Counted from the stretch's first letter, positions 32,816-44,789 are shown. The stretch: 64,000 bases of DNA from Diadophis punctatus similis (GCA_023053685.1 JALIGW010000025.1:10003953-10067952); one strand, 5' to 3'. The notes: generated from the letters alone by a model not told the origin. A program made the numbers and translations.

Positions 32816-33656
32816 AATTTTTTCATCCTGATGTGTAGCAGAGACAGTCCTTATTTTCTTCTGAGAAATATGTGGGGGCCTGGATGTATTACATTAGCCA
32901 GATTTCCCTTTCCTACCAGAGTGGTATTGAAGCAGATGAAATTCTCTGCATTAGCAAACCATTACAGCCTGGCCTATAATAGAGTATATTTTCTTTGGCA
33001 GGAGTAGGCGTTCACCTTATTATTCAATCAAGTTTATTTTTAAACAGAGGGAAACTATTTTGTGAATTGGTATTTGCAGTCTGTTAACATTTGCATGTAA
33101 TTGACAGGCAAATGTGAGGCTGTCGAAAGCAAAATAATCATTTAGTCAAGCTGTATCCTTAAAACGCTTCCCTGCCACTGGGATTTAATGTGAATAGCAA
33201 AGCTTTGAATATGCTGCCTGACGTGTCCCTTTCAGGGACTTGTTCAGCAGCACTGTAGATAAAAACACAGCAAAGTTGAAGCACTATTTTGTTATTTTTC
33301 CCCCCTCATGGATGGTGTCACTGTACCTTCTGCAAAATATTCTTGGTAAAGTGATGGAATTAGAGACAAATCATGGCATGGTGCGAAGATGTCGCAAGAT
33401 GTCTGACTGCCTTTGCAGTGTTTATTGCTTATATACAGTTTTCCAAGCAGCTAAATTAGGAAAGAGTTACAGCATTTTCATTGGTGAATTTCCCCCCATC
33501 ATCTTCCCCCCACCAACTTTTTAATGAGCGTCTTTGTTGTTGCAACCTAGATGAGATCATGTATCAGCCAGAGAAGGTATCTTAAATCATTCTGGCTGTG
33601 TGAACTGAGTGAGATCATGTAGGCATAAGGGCCCCGCTTAGGGCAGGGAGTTTTCT
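32816..33656. other. Gene-free stretch, possible conserved non-coding part
   Basis: 33085-33110 has an octamer-type ATTTGCAT followed by 'gtaattgacaggcaaatg'. Nothing coding. Confidence 0.3.
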
Positions 33657-33790
33657 ACACACACACACACACCCTTTCACAGGGCCCCGATCCCTACAGT
33701 AAAGGAGTAGAAAAGTGTGGCAGAGAAACTGGGTCCAGCTAACATGAGAAAAAAAAGGCTTTCTTTCTCTGGGCTCTTGGTTTACATAAT

Positions 33791-34163
33791 ACAGGTAGAT
33801 CTCGACTTACGACCATAATTGAATCCAAAATTTCTGTTGCTGAAACAGACAGTTGTTAAGTGACTTTGTCCCCATTTTAGGACCTTTCTTGCCACAGTTG
33901 TTAAGTGAACCACTGCAGTTGTTAAGTGAATCTGGTTTCCCTATTGATTTTGCTGGTCAGAAGGTCTGAAAAGATGATCCCAGGACACTGCAACGGTCAT
34001 ATAAATATGAGTTCGGTTGACAAGCATCTGACTTTTGATCACATGGTCACGGGGATGCTGCAACAGTCATAAGTGTGAAAAACAGTCATAAGTCCCTTTT
34101 TTCAGACTGGTTGTAACTTTGCATGGTCACTAAATGAATTGTTGTAAATCGAGGACTACTTGT
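33791..34163. mobile_element. TA-type TIR-MITE
   Basis: Left CAGGTAGATCTCGACTTAC and right GTAAATCGAGGACTACTTG are inverted and each is preceded or followed by TA. Interior 'cagttgttaagtgaa' repeats several times. No coding capacity. TA flanks suggest Tc1/mariner-type mobilisation. Confidence 0.85.
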
Positions 34164-34221
34164 ATCGAGTCACTGACTAGGCATATCCTCTTCATTTGCT
34201 TTCTGCTGCTCAGTAGCCATG

Positions 34222-34831
34222 TGTTCTGACCCAGCCTTAGCAGAACCAAGAAACAGACTCCTTGTTCCAAAAAAACCCTCTTTATTTAGCTACTGTGAAT
34301 TCATGGCAATCACACACAGCAAAGTCCAGGCAATAATCCTTCCAAGGGTTAACTGCAGTACAGACCTTATCAGTTCCTTGGATAATTGCCAGGCTGAGAT
34401 CTTCCAGTCGCAAAGCTGTAAATTAATTCCTGGCAAGCAGTCTCTGAGGCACAAACCACGATAAGCAAACCTTCTGAAAGAAATACGAACTGTTGTCTCT
34501 GCAACCACCACTCCCCTTTTGCTTTTATTTATTCCCCAGCCAGGGAAGGGCCATTCAGTGTCCCTGTGTGCCTTTCTTCCTGAGTCGGCTCCTGTTCCTC
34601 AGTTGTTCTCCTCTCCCGACAGCTCTGTGCATATGCGCATCTGGCACAGGCCCCAGCTGTTCTTCTTCCCCATTTATCTCCGACTCTGAAGGCAGTTGAG
34701 AAATGTCAGACGGCCCTGGCTCTATCTCTGCTTCCAACACAGAGCATCCATCAGAGCCTTCCCCAGACTCCATAATTTCCTCATCATCAGAGTCTGCCTT
34801 CAGCTCCGCTGGCAGCTGGCAGGCCACAACA
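34222..34831 (-). mobile_element. Solo LTR, 5-bp TSD
   Basis: Runs TGTTCTGACCC...GGCCACAACA and is flanked exactly by CCATG (34217-34221 and 34832-34836). The minus strand has AATAAA signals near 34280 and 34530. Its minus-strand U3 portion encodes a highly acidic open frame. No internal genes adjoin it, so it is a solo LTR of an endogenous retrovirus or Gypsy-type element. Confidence 0.85.
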
Positions 34832-34836
34832 CCATG

Positions 34837-35790
34837 AATGAACACTTGACATAGGCCACTTCTGTATTGTTGCTCATAAAATGGCCGAGATGATTTCACA
34901 AAATCACCAGGAGTTAAGCTCAACTAAAGGATTTCAGCTTTTTAAAACAGTGTTTATTACTGACATATACTTAGAAGCTGTCCCTCTTTATTTGGAATCT
35001 ATAAGGATGCTACACAAATCCTGACAATTGGCTTCTTCGGGTCTTGGATTTGCAAGAATGCATCGTATCGTTGTCCTGTCGGTAGTCTTAGTCCCCTAAT
35101 GTCATCCCTGACTATGCAATACCTATTTATTTATAGTAGTGTTTATTAAGCTGTGATATTTCTAGCTCTTTGCATATTTAACTGAAAGTCAATCTCACTA
35201 AAGGCAGGCGGCTGCACTGGCGGGATGAACCTCATGGCAGTGCCACTGCTCGTATGCTCAACAGCACAACAATACTTGCAGCATCCTGCCGCGAGAGGCT
35301 GCACCAGCGCGATGAGCCTCGCGAAGACCCATTTCTGAAGAAGTTTGGGGGAGAGAAACAAGCCAGGGTCTCTGCTGGTTCAGCTTTCTTTGCATGCAGC
35401 CAAAAGTTTGCAAAAGGCAGGAAGGTGAAATGCCAAGCTCAACTTTCTCAGTCTACTACCCAAGCGACCCTCCCCTCCTGCTGAGGCTTTAGGAATACCT
35501 TGCAAGCGAATTCACCCACCATTTCGCCATGAACCACCCCACTCCCAACTGAGGACAAAGGTAAAGCAGGAAGAAGTGGACACTCACATCCTGCTGCAAG
35601 TGGCCATGAGCGCCTGCAGAAGAAGTTGGGCAGTGGCATGACAGGTGTCAGGGCATGGGAGGCCTGGCTGTGGCAATCCTAACATAAGTGGGAGCAGGGC
35701 GCTTGGGGCAGCTCCTCCCCCACCCTAGCTTGATTTTTAAGACTGCGCCTTCCCCCACCTTTTACAGCCAGTTGGTGGGTGGGGCTTAAC
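34837..35790. other. Unassigned stretch, part GC-rich
   Basis: 35190-35720 is GC-richer with 'ggctgcac.ggcg' repeats and may belong to the MITE that ends at 35890, but I cannot find its left end. Confidence 0.35.
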
Positions 35791-35893
35791 TAGTGCTTAT
35801 TTTTGGAGTAGGGCTTATTTTAGGTGCAGGCATGAAAATCAGGCTAGGGCTTGTTTTTGGGGTAGGTCATATTTTCGGGGAAACACAATAGAA
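35791..35893. mobile_element. MITE right end ('ttttcggggaaaca' type)
   Basis: 'gggcttattttaggtgc' ... 'catattttcggggaaacac' is a common squamate MITE end; the left end is not seen. Confidence 0.5.
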
Positions 35894-35903
35894 GCATTAT
35901 TTG

Positions 35904-36058
35904 CATATTGCCCCCAACAATCTGGGTCCTCATTTTACCGATCTCAGATGGATAGAAGGCTAAGTGAACCTTGAACCCCATTAGGATCGAACTCCAGGCT
36001 GTGGGCAGAGTTTTTGGCTGCAAGACTGCATTCTAACCACTATGTCACCAGATCCCAC
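35904..36058 (-). mobile_element. tRNA-derived SINE
   Basis: Reverse reading: head 'tctggtgacatagtggttag' (A box) and 'gagttcgatcc' (B box), then 'tcggtaaaatgaggaccc', the body of the SINE whose tails lie at 1-54 and 52012-52150. Confidence 0.8.
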
Positions 36059-36099
36059 CAACCTAAATGTTTAATACTGTTGCACAGATCCCACTAACC

Positions 36100-36666
36100 C
36101 AGTGCTTCTCAAATAGTGGGGCGAGCCCCCCTGGGGGGGCACAGAGCAATGCCAAGGGGGGCGCATGACCCCAGGGAATGTGCTTTTTTTGCCGCATGGA
36201 GTAGGGGTTTTTTGCACTGAACAATAGCACACAGCACAGAGCAGGAGATATGAAGTGCAGATAACAAACCCTTAAGAGACACCATGGAAAAATATTTAAC
36301 AGGGATGAAAAGAAAGGAGGAGAGAGACGGAGATAATGAGACAAATGTAAGTCTCCTGAAAGCTAAGACGAGGAAATATGATGAAGGGTATGTAGCACTT
36401 GGCTTCACTGTGACTATGGTGGGAGACAAGGAAAGACAGGTATGTTTACTGTATCTAAAAATGTTGGCAGCGGACAGCATGAAGCCAAATAAATTAAGAC
36501 GTCACTTAAACACATTACACCCCAATCACGCTGATAAGCCGCTTGAGTTTTTTCAGCGAAAATGTGCCAAATATTGCAAACAATCATCCTGGCAGAGAGT
36601 TGGGGGTGCACGAAATGTTTACTTCTTCCTAGGGGGGGCGTAACAGAAAATAATTGAGAAGCACTG
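36100..36666 (+). mobile_element. hAT element deletion derivative with transposase relic, 8-bp TSD
   Basis: Ends CAGTGCTTCTCAAATAG and TAATTGAGAAGCACTG, exact duplication CACTAACC at 36092-36099 and 36667-36674. Same family as 12101-13686. It retains the start of the transposase gene and then jumps to the 3' end. Confidence 0.93.
36284..36643 (+). pseudogene. hAT transposase N-terminal fragment with BED-like finger
   Basis: A 119-codon frame starting MEKYLTGMKRKEE. After KYDEGYVALGFTVT (residues ~36-49) comes a BED/ZBED5-like finger, residues ~56-84: KERQVCLLYLKMLAADSMKP then NKLRRHLNTLHP. The family pattern is C-x2-C ... H-x4-H; here the second Cys is Tyr (CLLY), so zinc binding is probably lost. 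PLEFFQRKCA follows, as in ZBED5/FAM200-type hAT transposases. The catalytic DDE and dimerisation parts are deleted; the frame runs into the element end. It identifies the autonomous parent of this MITE family. Confidence 0.8.
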
Positions 36667-36674
36667 CACTAACC

Positions 36675-37644
36675 TAAGAGGTACATGCAGTGAAACAACA
36701 CACACATTTGGGACCGGTGCTCCCGCTGCTTCTAATAGTTCCTGTCACTGTATTTGGACAGTGACATAAACTCCCTTCTTGCCTGTCAGTATGTTTTCTC
36801 TCTTGTTGTAAGCTCACTTACCCTTCTGCCCAATTCTAGTGCTTCCAGAAGGCGATAAATGCTTACACTCCTCACTTCGGTTTAATTAGAATAATGTGCT
36901 GCCCTTTAAGAACTCAGTAAATATTTCATTTTGTGGATGTAACTGGAAGCGGCAACATGCAAACCTCTGAAGATTTTGTACTGGAGAGTCTGAGCCTTTC
37001 TCCCGCTGCTGGGCATTATTGGTTGATTGGTGATATATTGCAATAATAAGAAGGGGAGGGAAAGCACCAGACCTTGGCAATCAGGTTCATTTCTTGCTCA
37101 ATTAAGAAATCTTTCCAGATGTTCCTTCCTGTTGGTTTGAGCTGGGATGTTAGAGGGCTTATTTTTAAATTGAGCTGAGGGCAACCAGTACGACCTGTGA
37201 AATACTTGGGCGCCAAGGAAGATAAAGAAATAACTAAAGGCTTCTATATCTTGCAAAAATAGCTGCTGACAAATGAGCAACAGGGACTCTGGAGAAATGG
37301 GGCTTCTTGTCCTGATTGCCTGAGTCCATCATCCACCACAGTGTCACCCTGGGAACTTGTGGCAAGAGCAAATCGAACCTCTAACTGAACTTGACAAGAG
37401 AGAGAGAGAGAAGGGGAGGGTGTACAGTTTTCAAAGCACTTGCTCTGCAGTGCAAGGCAACCCAGATTGGAATCTTTCTCTTGAGGAAGACCAATTAGTT
37501 GAGGGCCAAGCCTTAGAAGTACTTCAAGAAAGGCAGCCATGCTGATTGCATACTCCTGTTCCTGCAGTTATCAAGGAAGGTAATGGCACAACAATCCCTT
37601 GTGTCCTGAGCTTGGTCTAATTATCTTCTGGACAATTCTGCTCT
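36675..37644. other. Gene-free stretch
   Basis: Nothing recognised. Confidence 0.4.
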
Positions 37645-37790
37645 TACGAATGAAGGTGAATGTACATGTCCCAGGATAATGTTGCCGGATCCAATCTGGG
37701 TCAGTTACCAGGACCAGAGGTTTTGACTTCCAAGCTTTCGGACTAGTGCTGGAGAAATTCAGAGAATTTCTCTCTAGCAGAGTGTGCTTT
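37645..37790. repeat. Dispersed repeat, sister of 3955-4060
   Basis: 'catgtcccaggataatgttg' with 'ccaggaccagaggttttgac' follows the order seen at 3980-4025, then 'ctttcggactagtgctggag'. Family not named. Confidence 0.5.
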
Positions 37791-38235
37791 TAGTAGCCAA
37801 TAGCTCTTGTGATGTCAACATTGCCCAACAGAGACATCATGGTCAGGATTTTGAACCCCTGTTCTTCGTGAAACAACATTGCATCACTTGGTATCTCCTC
37901 TGTCTCAACTAAAAGGCTGGAGCATGAGCACCGGAGGAGGCTTTCTATTGCAACCCTGCATGTTTCATTGTGCTGACCCCTTCCTCTTTCAGTTGAATGC
38001 TGCCATATCCCTTCATGATCCTATTCTATAGCTCCTTGTCTCTAGTTTGCATTTCCTTTCTTTTGAGCTGTTGGTTTAGCTGGTGTTTGCTCTGTAGATA
38101 TGGTTCAAGTGGAGTTTGATATAGTAGTGGTGGTGGGAGGCATGTTTCTAAATCACAGAGAAAGTGGTGCTGTTAGAGAAGGTAACAAGTTCCTGAAAGT
38201 GCTTGAAGTCTTGGTGAAGGTTGAAGTAATTTTCT
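37791..38235. other. Gene-free stretch
   Basis: Nothing recognised. Confidence 0.4.
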
Positions 38236-38444
38236 GTCTGTCTGTCTGTCCATTCGTCCCTCCCTCCCTCCCTCCATCGATTCATCGATCCATCCATCCA
38301 TCCATCCATCCATCCATCCATCCATCCATCTATCATCTATCTATCGATCTATCGATCTATCGATCTAGCGATCTAGCGATCTAGCGATCTAGCGATCTAG
38401 CGATCTATCAATCTGTCTATCTATCGATCGATCTATCTATCATC

Positions 38445-38540
<96 letters not shown>
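38236..38540. repeat. Compound microsatellite (CTGT)(CCTC)(ATCC)(ATCT)(GATCTAGC)(GA)
   Basis: Successive tetranucleotide tracts with an 8-base higher-order unit GATCTAGC at 38364-38404, ending in about 95 bp of (GA)n. Confidence 0.95.
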
Positions 38541-38543
<3 letters not shown>

Positions 38544-38730
38544 CAATATATAAGCCTATGTGATAGATGGAGCCGAGATGACTGGCTCAAAGTCAACAAG
38601 TCATTTTCATAGATAAGGCTGGACTTGAACATCGACCTTCTGGGTCCTAATCCAGCACTTTAACCTCTACATTATATTCCCTCCCTCTCCTTTTTATATG
38701 CAATTACAGCAAACCCATGTTGTAAACAGC

Positions 38731-39120
38731 ACAGGTAGTCCTTGACTTACGACCATCGAGCTCATATTTACATTGTTAAGTGAGATATTTGTTACCTGCG
38801 TTTTGCCCCATTTTATGGCTTTTCTTGCTACAGTTGTTAAGTGAATCACTGCAGTTGATAAGTTAGTAACACAGTTGTTAAGTGAATCTGGCTTCCCCAT
38901 TAATTTTGCTTGTCAGAAGGTCGCAAGAGGTGATCCCATGACTCCGGGGCACAGCAAAGGTCATAAATATGAACCAGTTTCCAAGCATCTGAATTTTGAT
39001 CATATGATCATGGGGATGCTGCAGAGGTCATAATTGTGAAAAACGGTCATAAGTCACATTTTTCAGTGTCATTGTAACTTTGAACATTCCCTGAACTGTT
39101 GTAAGTGAAGGTCTACCTGT
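38731..39120. mobile_element. TA-type TIR-MITE, best copy
   Basis: ACAGGTAGTCCTTGACTTAC and GTAAGTGAAGGTCTACCTGT are inverted. Interior order 'ttgttaagtgaatcactgca', 'cttccccatt', 'gatcatggggatgctgca' defines the family. Confidence 0.88.
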
Positions 39121-39724
39121 ACTTTTGTTTGGTCTGTTGGCATTTTTTTTTTGCAAGAAAACAAAAGCATTTCCTTCTTTGTATTTTGCTGAGAAATCAC
39201 TGTATGTATGCGCACCCCATTTTCAATAGCTTATTTTATGTTCAGGATCCATAGTAGAATACACAATATTGAGTTTTGTGTCTCCAATAAGGCTGAATAG
39301 GGGAAAAGCTGATTGCCTAAGCAGTAAATCAGGCTGTAATCCCATTACCACTTTTGGGTCTCTGCCTTTGCTTTTCAATAGCTGGAGTGAGACTCATTGG
39401 AGGCAGGATTGGTTTTGCATTGTAAAGCAACTTCTACAAAACAAGTGAATTTGCTTAAACACATGGGAAATTTCATATAACCCAAGCAGAATGGAAAGAA
39501 CAATCTACGCACATAAAGCCAATAACTACATTTTTTTGGGAATGGAAGCTTACAGGCAATGTTTTTAGCAAATGGAATAGTTGAAATAAAATTAAACATT
39601 TAGATGATTTCATCCTCTGTCTTAGAGAAATGTATTTTACAAGGTTTGTATTTAATAAACCTGAACAAATTTCTGGGGTCCGTCAAAATGGACGGCTGTG
39701 GCTACAGAAGTATTGTGAAAGATG
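39121..39724. other. Gene-free stretch
   Basis: Nothing recognised. Confidence 0.4.
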
Positions 39725-39905
39725 TCTATGGAGATTCTCAGTAATCCAGGTCATGGTTGTCCCAAAGGTGCTTTTTTTTAAAAAAAAATCTTTATTAAGT
39801 TTTTCACATTTTCCATATCACAATAGTTTTAAGCAGATCTACAGCCTTTTGTATACATTGTTTTAATATGAATACAGTTTGTACATTATCTTACAATATT
39901 TTCTA
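39725..39905 (-). mobile_element. Penelope-like scrap followed by LINE-type A-rich end
   Basis: 39730-39770 repeats 'ggagattctcagtaatccag' of 17153. It is followed by a T/A-rich block whose reverse reads '..cttaataaagattttttttt', resembling an L1-type 3' end. Confidence 0.35.
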
Positions 39906-41092
39906 GAAAGTCCAACCAGTTGCCTCTTGAAAAAAAAAGAATCTTTGGGACTTCTGTGAAAGATTACAATCCAGATTCCTCCAAAGGAATGAGAGTTGTG
40001 CCACACATTTCTGAATGGTATCATTTGTCCTTGGAAGACGCGAAGTGGGTGTGCTTTGCCATGTTGCCGTACTTGCTGCGGCAGATGCTTTGCTTTGCTT
40101 GACAGAAGTAACACATTCCGCCACAAACTGAACAATCACCCGACAGCAAAAGAAATGGCTCCTGTGCATGTGTGAAAGCCATATTTCTTAGTGAAGTGGT
40201 GCATCTGTCATTTCAAAAGGTGGGTGGGGCAATACGTTGCTTTATCATTTCGCTTTAAGGGAATGTTTCTTTTTCCATCACTTACAGACCTGAAAATATG
40301 AAAATGATCTCACACAAATCAAATCAGATAATGCACATCGGATGCTATTTCAAAAGCAGCACTGAAGCCACTTTGAAAATGGCAGATATTTAGGGTTCAG
40401 CACACTTTGGAACTAATTTGGAAGAAGTAAGTGGCTTGTGTTTTGCAGAAATGAGCATGACCACTGGAACTCTCTACCATTTATGATCGTAATTCAGCCT
40501 TTTTAAGCTTTTGCATAAACCTGAAAAAAACCTGATACTGATGCTTTAAGCAATCTACCCATACAAGCCTACTCATCTGAAGTCTAAATAACTTCTTCCG
40601 CATCAAAGGGAGCAAAAAGAGATTTTTTATCTTCAAAAATCTGCACTAAAAGACTTCTGAAAGATCCATCATCAGATTCTCCAGAATAAGTGATGGCAAA
40701 TCCCTGACCTCCCTAAAAAGATCTGCAAGATGGTATCTAAATAAGGGAACCTAAAATGCAATCTTCCCTCACTTTTCAGCCCTCGCCACCACACGGTAGG
40801 CATGACTATGAATGATTGCTCTCATGATCAGATGCATGCTGGTTTGTGCTTTAGCTATCATCTGGCCTGTTTAAGTGCAGGGACCTGCACAGAACCAAGG
40901 AAGAAGCCTACCAGGTTCCAAAGGAATAGGAATGACACTTGGGAGCAATGACCTATAGGATTTCACCATTCTATAGCACAACAATGACCTCAACAGGTTC
41001 TCTGGCTCTGGTTTAGGAGAATACACTGTCCTTGAGCATTTAAGAATCCATCAGAGAGAGAGACTCTCTCTGTCTCTCCCCCTCCCCCTCCA
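39906..41092. other. Gene-free stretch
   Basis: No coding region or named repeat seen. Confidence 0.4.
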
Positions 41093-41133
41093 TATCTGTA
41101 TCATCTGTATCATCTGTATCATCTGTATCATCT
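41093..41133. repeat. (ATCTGTATC)n short minisatellite
   Basis: About four 9-base units followed by ATCTCT units. Confidence 0.8.
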
Positions 41134-41190
41134 CTATCTCTATTTCTCTCTGTGTGTGTCTCTCTTCCACAAGGAAGTTTTAGTATGATA

Positions 41191-41543
41191 ATAAAAGGTA
41201 AAGGTTCCCCTTGCACATACGTACTAGTCATTCCTGACTCTAGGGTGTGGTGCTTATCTCCGTTTCAAAGCCGAAGAGCCAGCGCTGTCCAAAAACGTCT
41301 CTATGGTCATGTGGCTAGCATGACTAAATGCCGAAGGTGCACGGAACACTGTTACCTTCCCACCAAAGGTGGTCCCTATTTTTCTACACACATTTTTACG
41401 TGCTTTCGAACTGCTAGGTTGGCAGAAGATGGGGCAAGTAACGGAGCTCACCCCATTATGCGGCACTAGGGATTCGAACCACTGAACTGCCGACCTTTCG
41501 ATCGACAAGCTCAGCATCTTAGCCACTGATCCACTGCGTCCCT
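41191..41543 (-). mobile_element. Sauria-type tRNA SINE, near full length
   Basis: Read on the minus strand the tRNA-like head is 'cagtggatcagtggctaaga' with A box, and B box GGTTCGAATCC at 41472-41482. The body follows, and the tail is 'ggttcccctt..aaaggtaaaggt' reversed at the left edge, the (ACCTTT)-type tail of squamate SINEs. Sister: 11495-11850. Confidence 0.88.
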
Positions 41544-41944
41544 CAGTCTAATAATAAATGTGCTTTATTCCTTCTGTTCCATCATGATGTGAGTCTATTT
41601 TATGTGCCAAATTTTATTTGTCCACCATCTTATTTTTATTCTTAGGGTAAAGAGGGTGGCTAGGGAGAAGTTTATTGACTTCTTTATGATATCTTTTATT
41701 TTCTGCTCTAGAGTTGTTAGTGTTAGGGAAAGAGACCTTACTTTGACTGCATTCTCTTGTGCTCAGAGATAGGACATCTCCTCTAAATACTTTTATTATT
41801 TCTGAAAGTCAAAGTAATATTAGAACAATAAGCTCGAAAATGTGGAAACAACAAATATTAATCCTAGAGCATAAATTCTAATCCTATAGCCTAGGTGAAA
41901 TTAATTGTAAAGATTCTGTGAGTTGAGTTCATTTCCTAGCAACA
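41544..41944. other. Unassigned spacer
   Basis: Nothing recognised. Confidence 0.4.
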
Positions 41945-42520
41945 GAACACAAATGGTTTTTATTTATTTATTTTATTTGTCAAGCATGTATAAGATAACA
42001 GATATAAGTATAAACATGTTTATTAATACATGAAATGGATACAAATAAATGGGGACACTAGGATAGGGATGGTAGGCACGATAATGCACCCTTACAGACC
42101 TCTTTGGAATGGTGTGAGGTCAACAGTAGACAGTCTAAGGTTAAAGTTTTTGGGGTTTGGGGAAGAAACCACAGAGTCGGGTAGTGCATTCCAGGCATTG
42201 ACCACTCTGTTGCTGAAGTCATATTTTCTGCAATCGAGTTTGGAGCAGTTTACCTTAAGTTTGTATCTATTGTGTGCTTGTGTATTGTTGTGGCTGAAGC
42301 TGAAGTAGTCATTAACAGGTAGGACATTTTGGCAGATGATTTTATGTACTAGGCTTGGGTCAGACTGAAGGCAGAATAGTTCTAAGTTGTCTAAGCCCAA
42401 AATTTCAAGCCTGGTGGCACAAGGTATTCTGTTGCGAGCAGAGGAGTAGAGGACTCTTCTCGTGAAATATCTCTGGACTCGCTCAATTGTATTAATGTCC
42501 AATATGTTCTTCTGGGATGC
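41945..42520 (-). mobile_element. CR1-superfamily LINE, 5'-truncated, (TTTA)n tail
   Basis: Reverse reading ends '..catgcttgacaaataaaat' plus an A-rich tail at 41957-41982. Coding part listed separately. Confidence 0.75.
42092..42502 (-). pseudogene. Non-LTR RT C-terminal fragment (Rex1/Jockey-type)
   Basis: A 136-codon frame reading IERVQRYFTRRVL..RIPCATRLEILGLDNLELFCLQSD..LVHKI, then YDFSNRVVNAWNALPDSVVSSPNPKNFNLRL. This is the post-RT C-terminal module of CR1/Jockey-superfamily LINEs (VQR.FT.R ... RL..L.L..LE.RRL..D) and differs from the L2, CR1 and 16228 fragments in this window. It reaches the natural C-terminus without a stop; the catalytic RT is missing. Confidence 0.75.
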
Positions 42521-43798
42521 TTTTTGACTTCCCAGTTTAGTTTACAGTCCTGGGATTTTCCAGTGGTTTCCCATCCCGGTATTAAGCAGGATGTTAAAAT
42601 TAGGGTTTTTAAAGTCCTGTGCAAAGCTGAAAAACAGGCAAGAGACAAACTTTGATGTCACCTCTCTTGCTAAAAGAATGATGAATTATCTGAAGATGAA
42701 TTTTAAAATCAGTACTTAGATATCTGTGTTTGGAATAAGCAACCTGATATCTCTCAGTCAGAGGTCACATATAATAAGAACCAATATGACTGACATCTTG
42801 TAAGAAAGGTTATTGCAACATTATATCAGTTAAAGATGAGGCTTGGTTAGCTTGGGAGAAATATTGGACTGAGGTAGTACCATGCTTCTGAGCGGTGATG
42901 TTGGGAAAGTTGGGCACTGGATGATACAGAAAAATAAGAAAAAAAACACTTGTTTTACCCCAAAACTTTTTGTTTGTTTTCCCAAAAATGGTGAAAAGAA
43001 AAAAAATAGATTATGAAGTACTTCCTAGTTTTAAAATGGGATGCAAAGTATTTAAGACATGAAAAGATTGGCACTTCTGATGAGGACATGTCAAGCTGGA
43101 GACTCGCTGCATACAATACCGAGCCATTTATTAATAGCCAGGGGGTAAATTTGGTCTCTGAGTAAATGGTGTTTCCTCAGATCAAGTGGAAATACTGATA
43201 TTGCCCACATGAATTCTGTAAGGTGGGTTCTCAGGATGCCGGTGAGGTCTGTGGGAACCTTGTCAATGCTCTTAGAGTTGACCACCCAGGATACATGAGA
43301 AACATCAAGCTCCTCAGAGGGAGACCACTAATGACCAAGGATCTTTGTTCCTCTTTTCTTAAAGACACTTTTTTTTCTTATTTGGACATCATGGACCTTC
43401 GGTTTGTCAAATGAAAAGAAGACCAAGTGGGTGAGTGGAAATCCCTGCATCCCGAGAAAGACTGAAATGTGATTTTAAGGGATAAGTTGTGAGAAAAGCA
43501 AAGAGAGCAAAAAACATTGATTAAGAGTGATCTAAGAAAGATAAAAATGGAATAAAGTGACAAGTTAAAATTGGATTTGGGGGAAGAAAGCTATGAATCA
43601 AGAATTAAAAGACTGATGAAATCATTAAATACCCTTGTGGGAATGGCAGATATTTGGAGTTCCCTTGTTCCTAGATTGGCCAGCTAAATAAAACAGAGAT
43701 AAGAATGAAAGAAAAAGAGAGCAGAAGAAAGAACAACCATAGAGCTTTAGCAGACTACAGTAGTCAGGACTGGATTCCAAAATGGTAGGTGACTGATC
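42521..43798. other. Gene-free stretch
   Basis: AT-rich; no coding region or named repeat seen. Confidence 0.4.
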
Positions 43799-44077
43799 AT
43801 ATAGGACAGGGGTCGGGAACCTTTTTGACTAAGAGAGCCATGAAAGCAAAAAATTTGGAAATTTATTTCAGTGAGAGCCATATAATATATTTTAAAAGTG
43901 AATTCAACTAAATGTCAGTATAATAAGCCTCTGAATTTATTCTTTTAAATAATGTTGTTATAACACTCACCATACGGGGCACGGGGCGGGGCACGCAGGA
44001 CGGGGTGCCGGGTTGCAGGCCGGCAGCGGTGGAGGGTCGCTTGAACTCGCTTCCCGCCGCGGACCACGTTCACGCGC

Positions 44078-44690
44078 GGCGGCGGCAGCAAGCCTGGAGC
44101 GCTCGCCTGGAATTGGAATCAGCGAGCAGCTGGGCATCGGGGCTCTTCCCCCGCCTTCTCCATCCTCCAGGGTCGCCACTGCGGGGGTTCCGTCTCTCCG
44201 GTGGTGCCTGCGTTGGAAGGGAAGTGGGGGAAAGAAAGGCAGCCTGCGGGGCTTGGCACGGCTGGGAGTTGCGAGGCGGCGTAGCAACCGGGCTGTTCCT
44301 CCGGGTGTGCTAAAGTGCTCGAGTTTTTTCTCTCTCACACACACATGCACAACCTTCCAACGACTGGGAAGTCGTGCTGGGAGATCCAGTCCGACCCGGT
44401 CGTTGGAAGGTTGTGCATGTGTGTGTGAGAGAGAAAAAACTCGAGCACTTTAGCACACCCGGAGGAACAGCCCGGTTGCTACGCCGCCTCGCAACTCCCA
44501 GCCGTGCCAAGCCCCGCAGGCTGCCTTTCTTTCCCCCCCCTTCCCTTCCAACGCAGGCACCACCGGAGAGACGGAACCCCTGCAGTGGCGACCCTGGAGG
44601 ATGGAGAAGGCAGGGGAAGAGCCCCGATGCCCGGCTGCTCGCTGACTCCAATTCTGGGCGAGCGCTCCCGGCTTGCTGCTGTCGCCGCCG
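44078..44690. repeat. Inverted repeat with ~290-bp arms
   Basis: Arms 44078-44365 and 44399-44690 are nearly perfect reverse complements around a ~33-base loop. Mirror frames appear on both strands (for example 44310-44813 minus and 44374-44871 plus) purely because of the symmetry. Confidence 0.93.
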
Positions 44691-44789
44691 CTGCTCACCC
44701 TTCAACAGCCAATCAGCGTGGGGCGCCGACAGCAGCGACATCATCTCTCTGCGCCCGCCTTGCAGAGAGAAAGGCATGGGTGGATGTTT

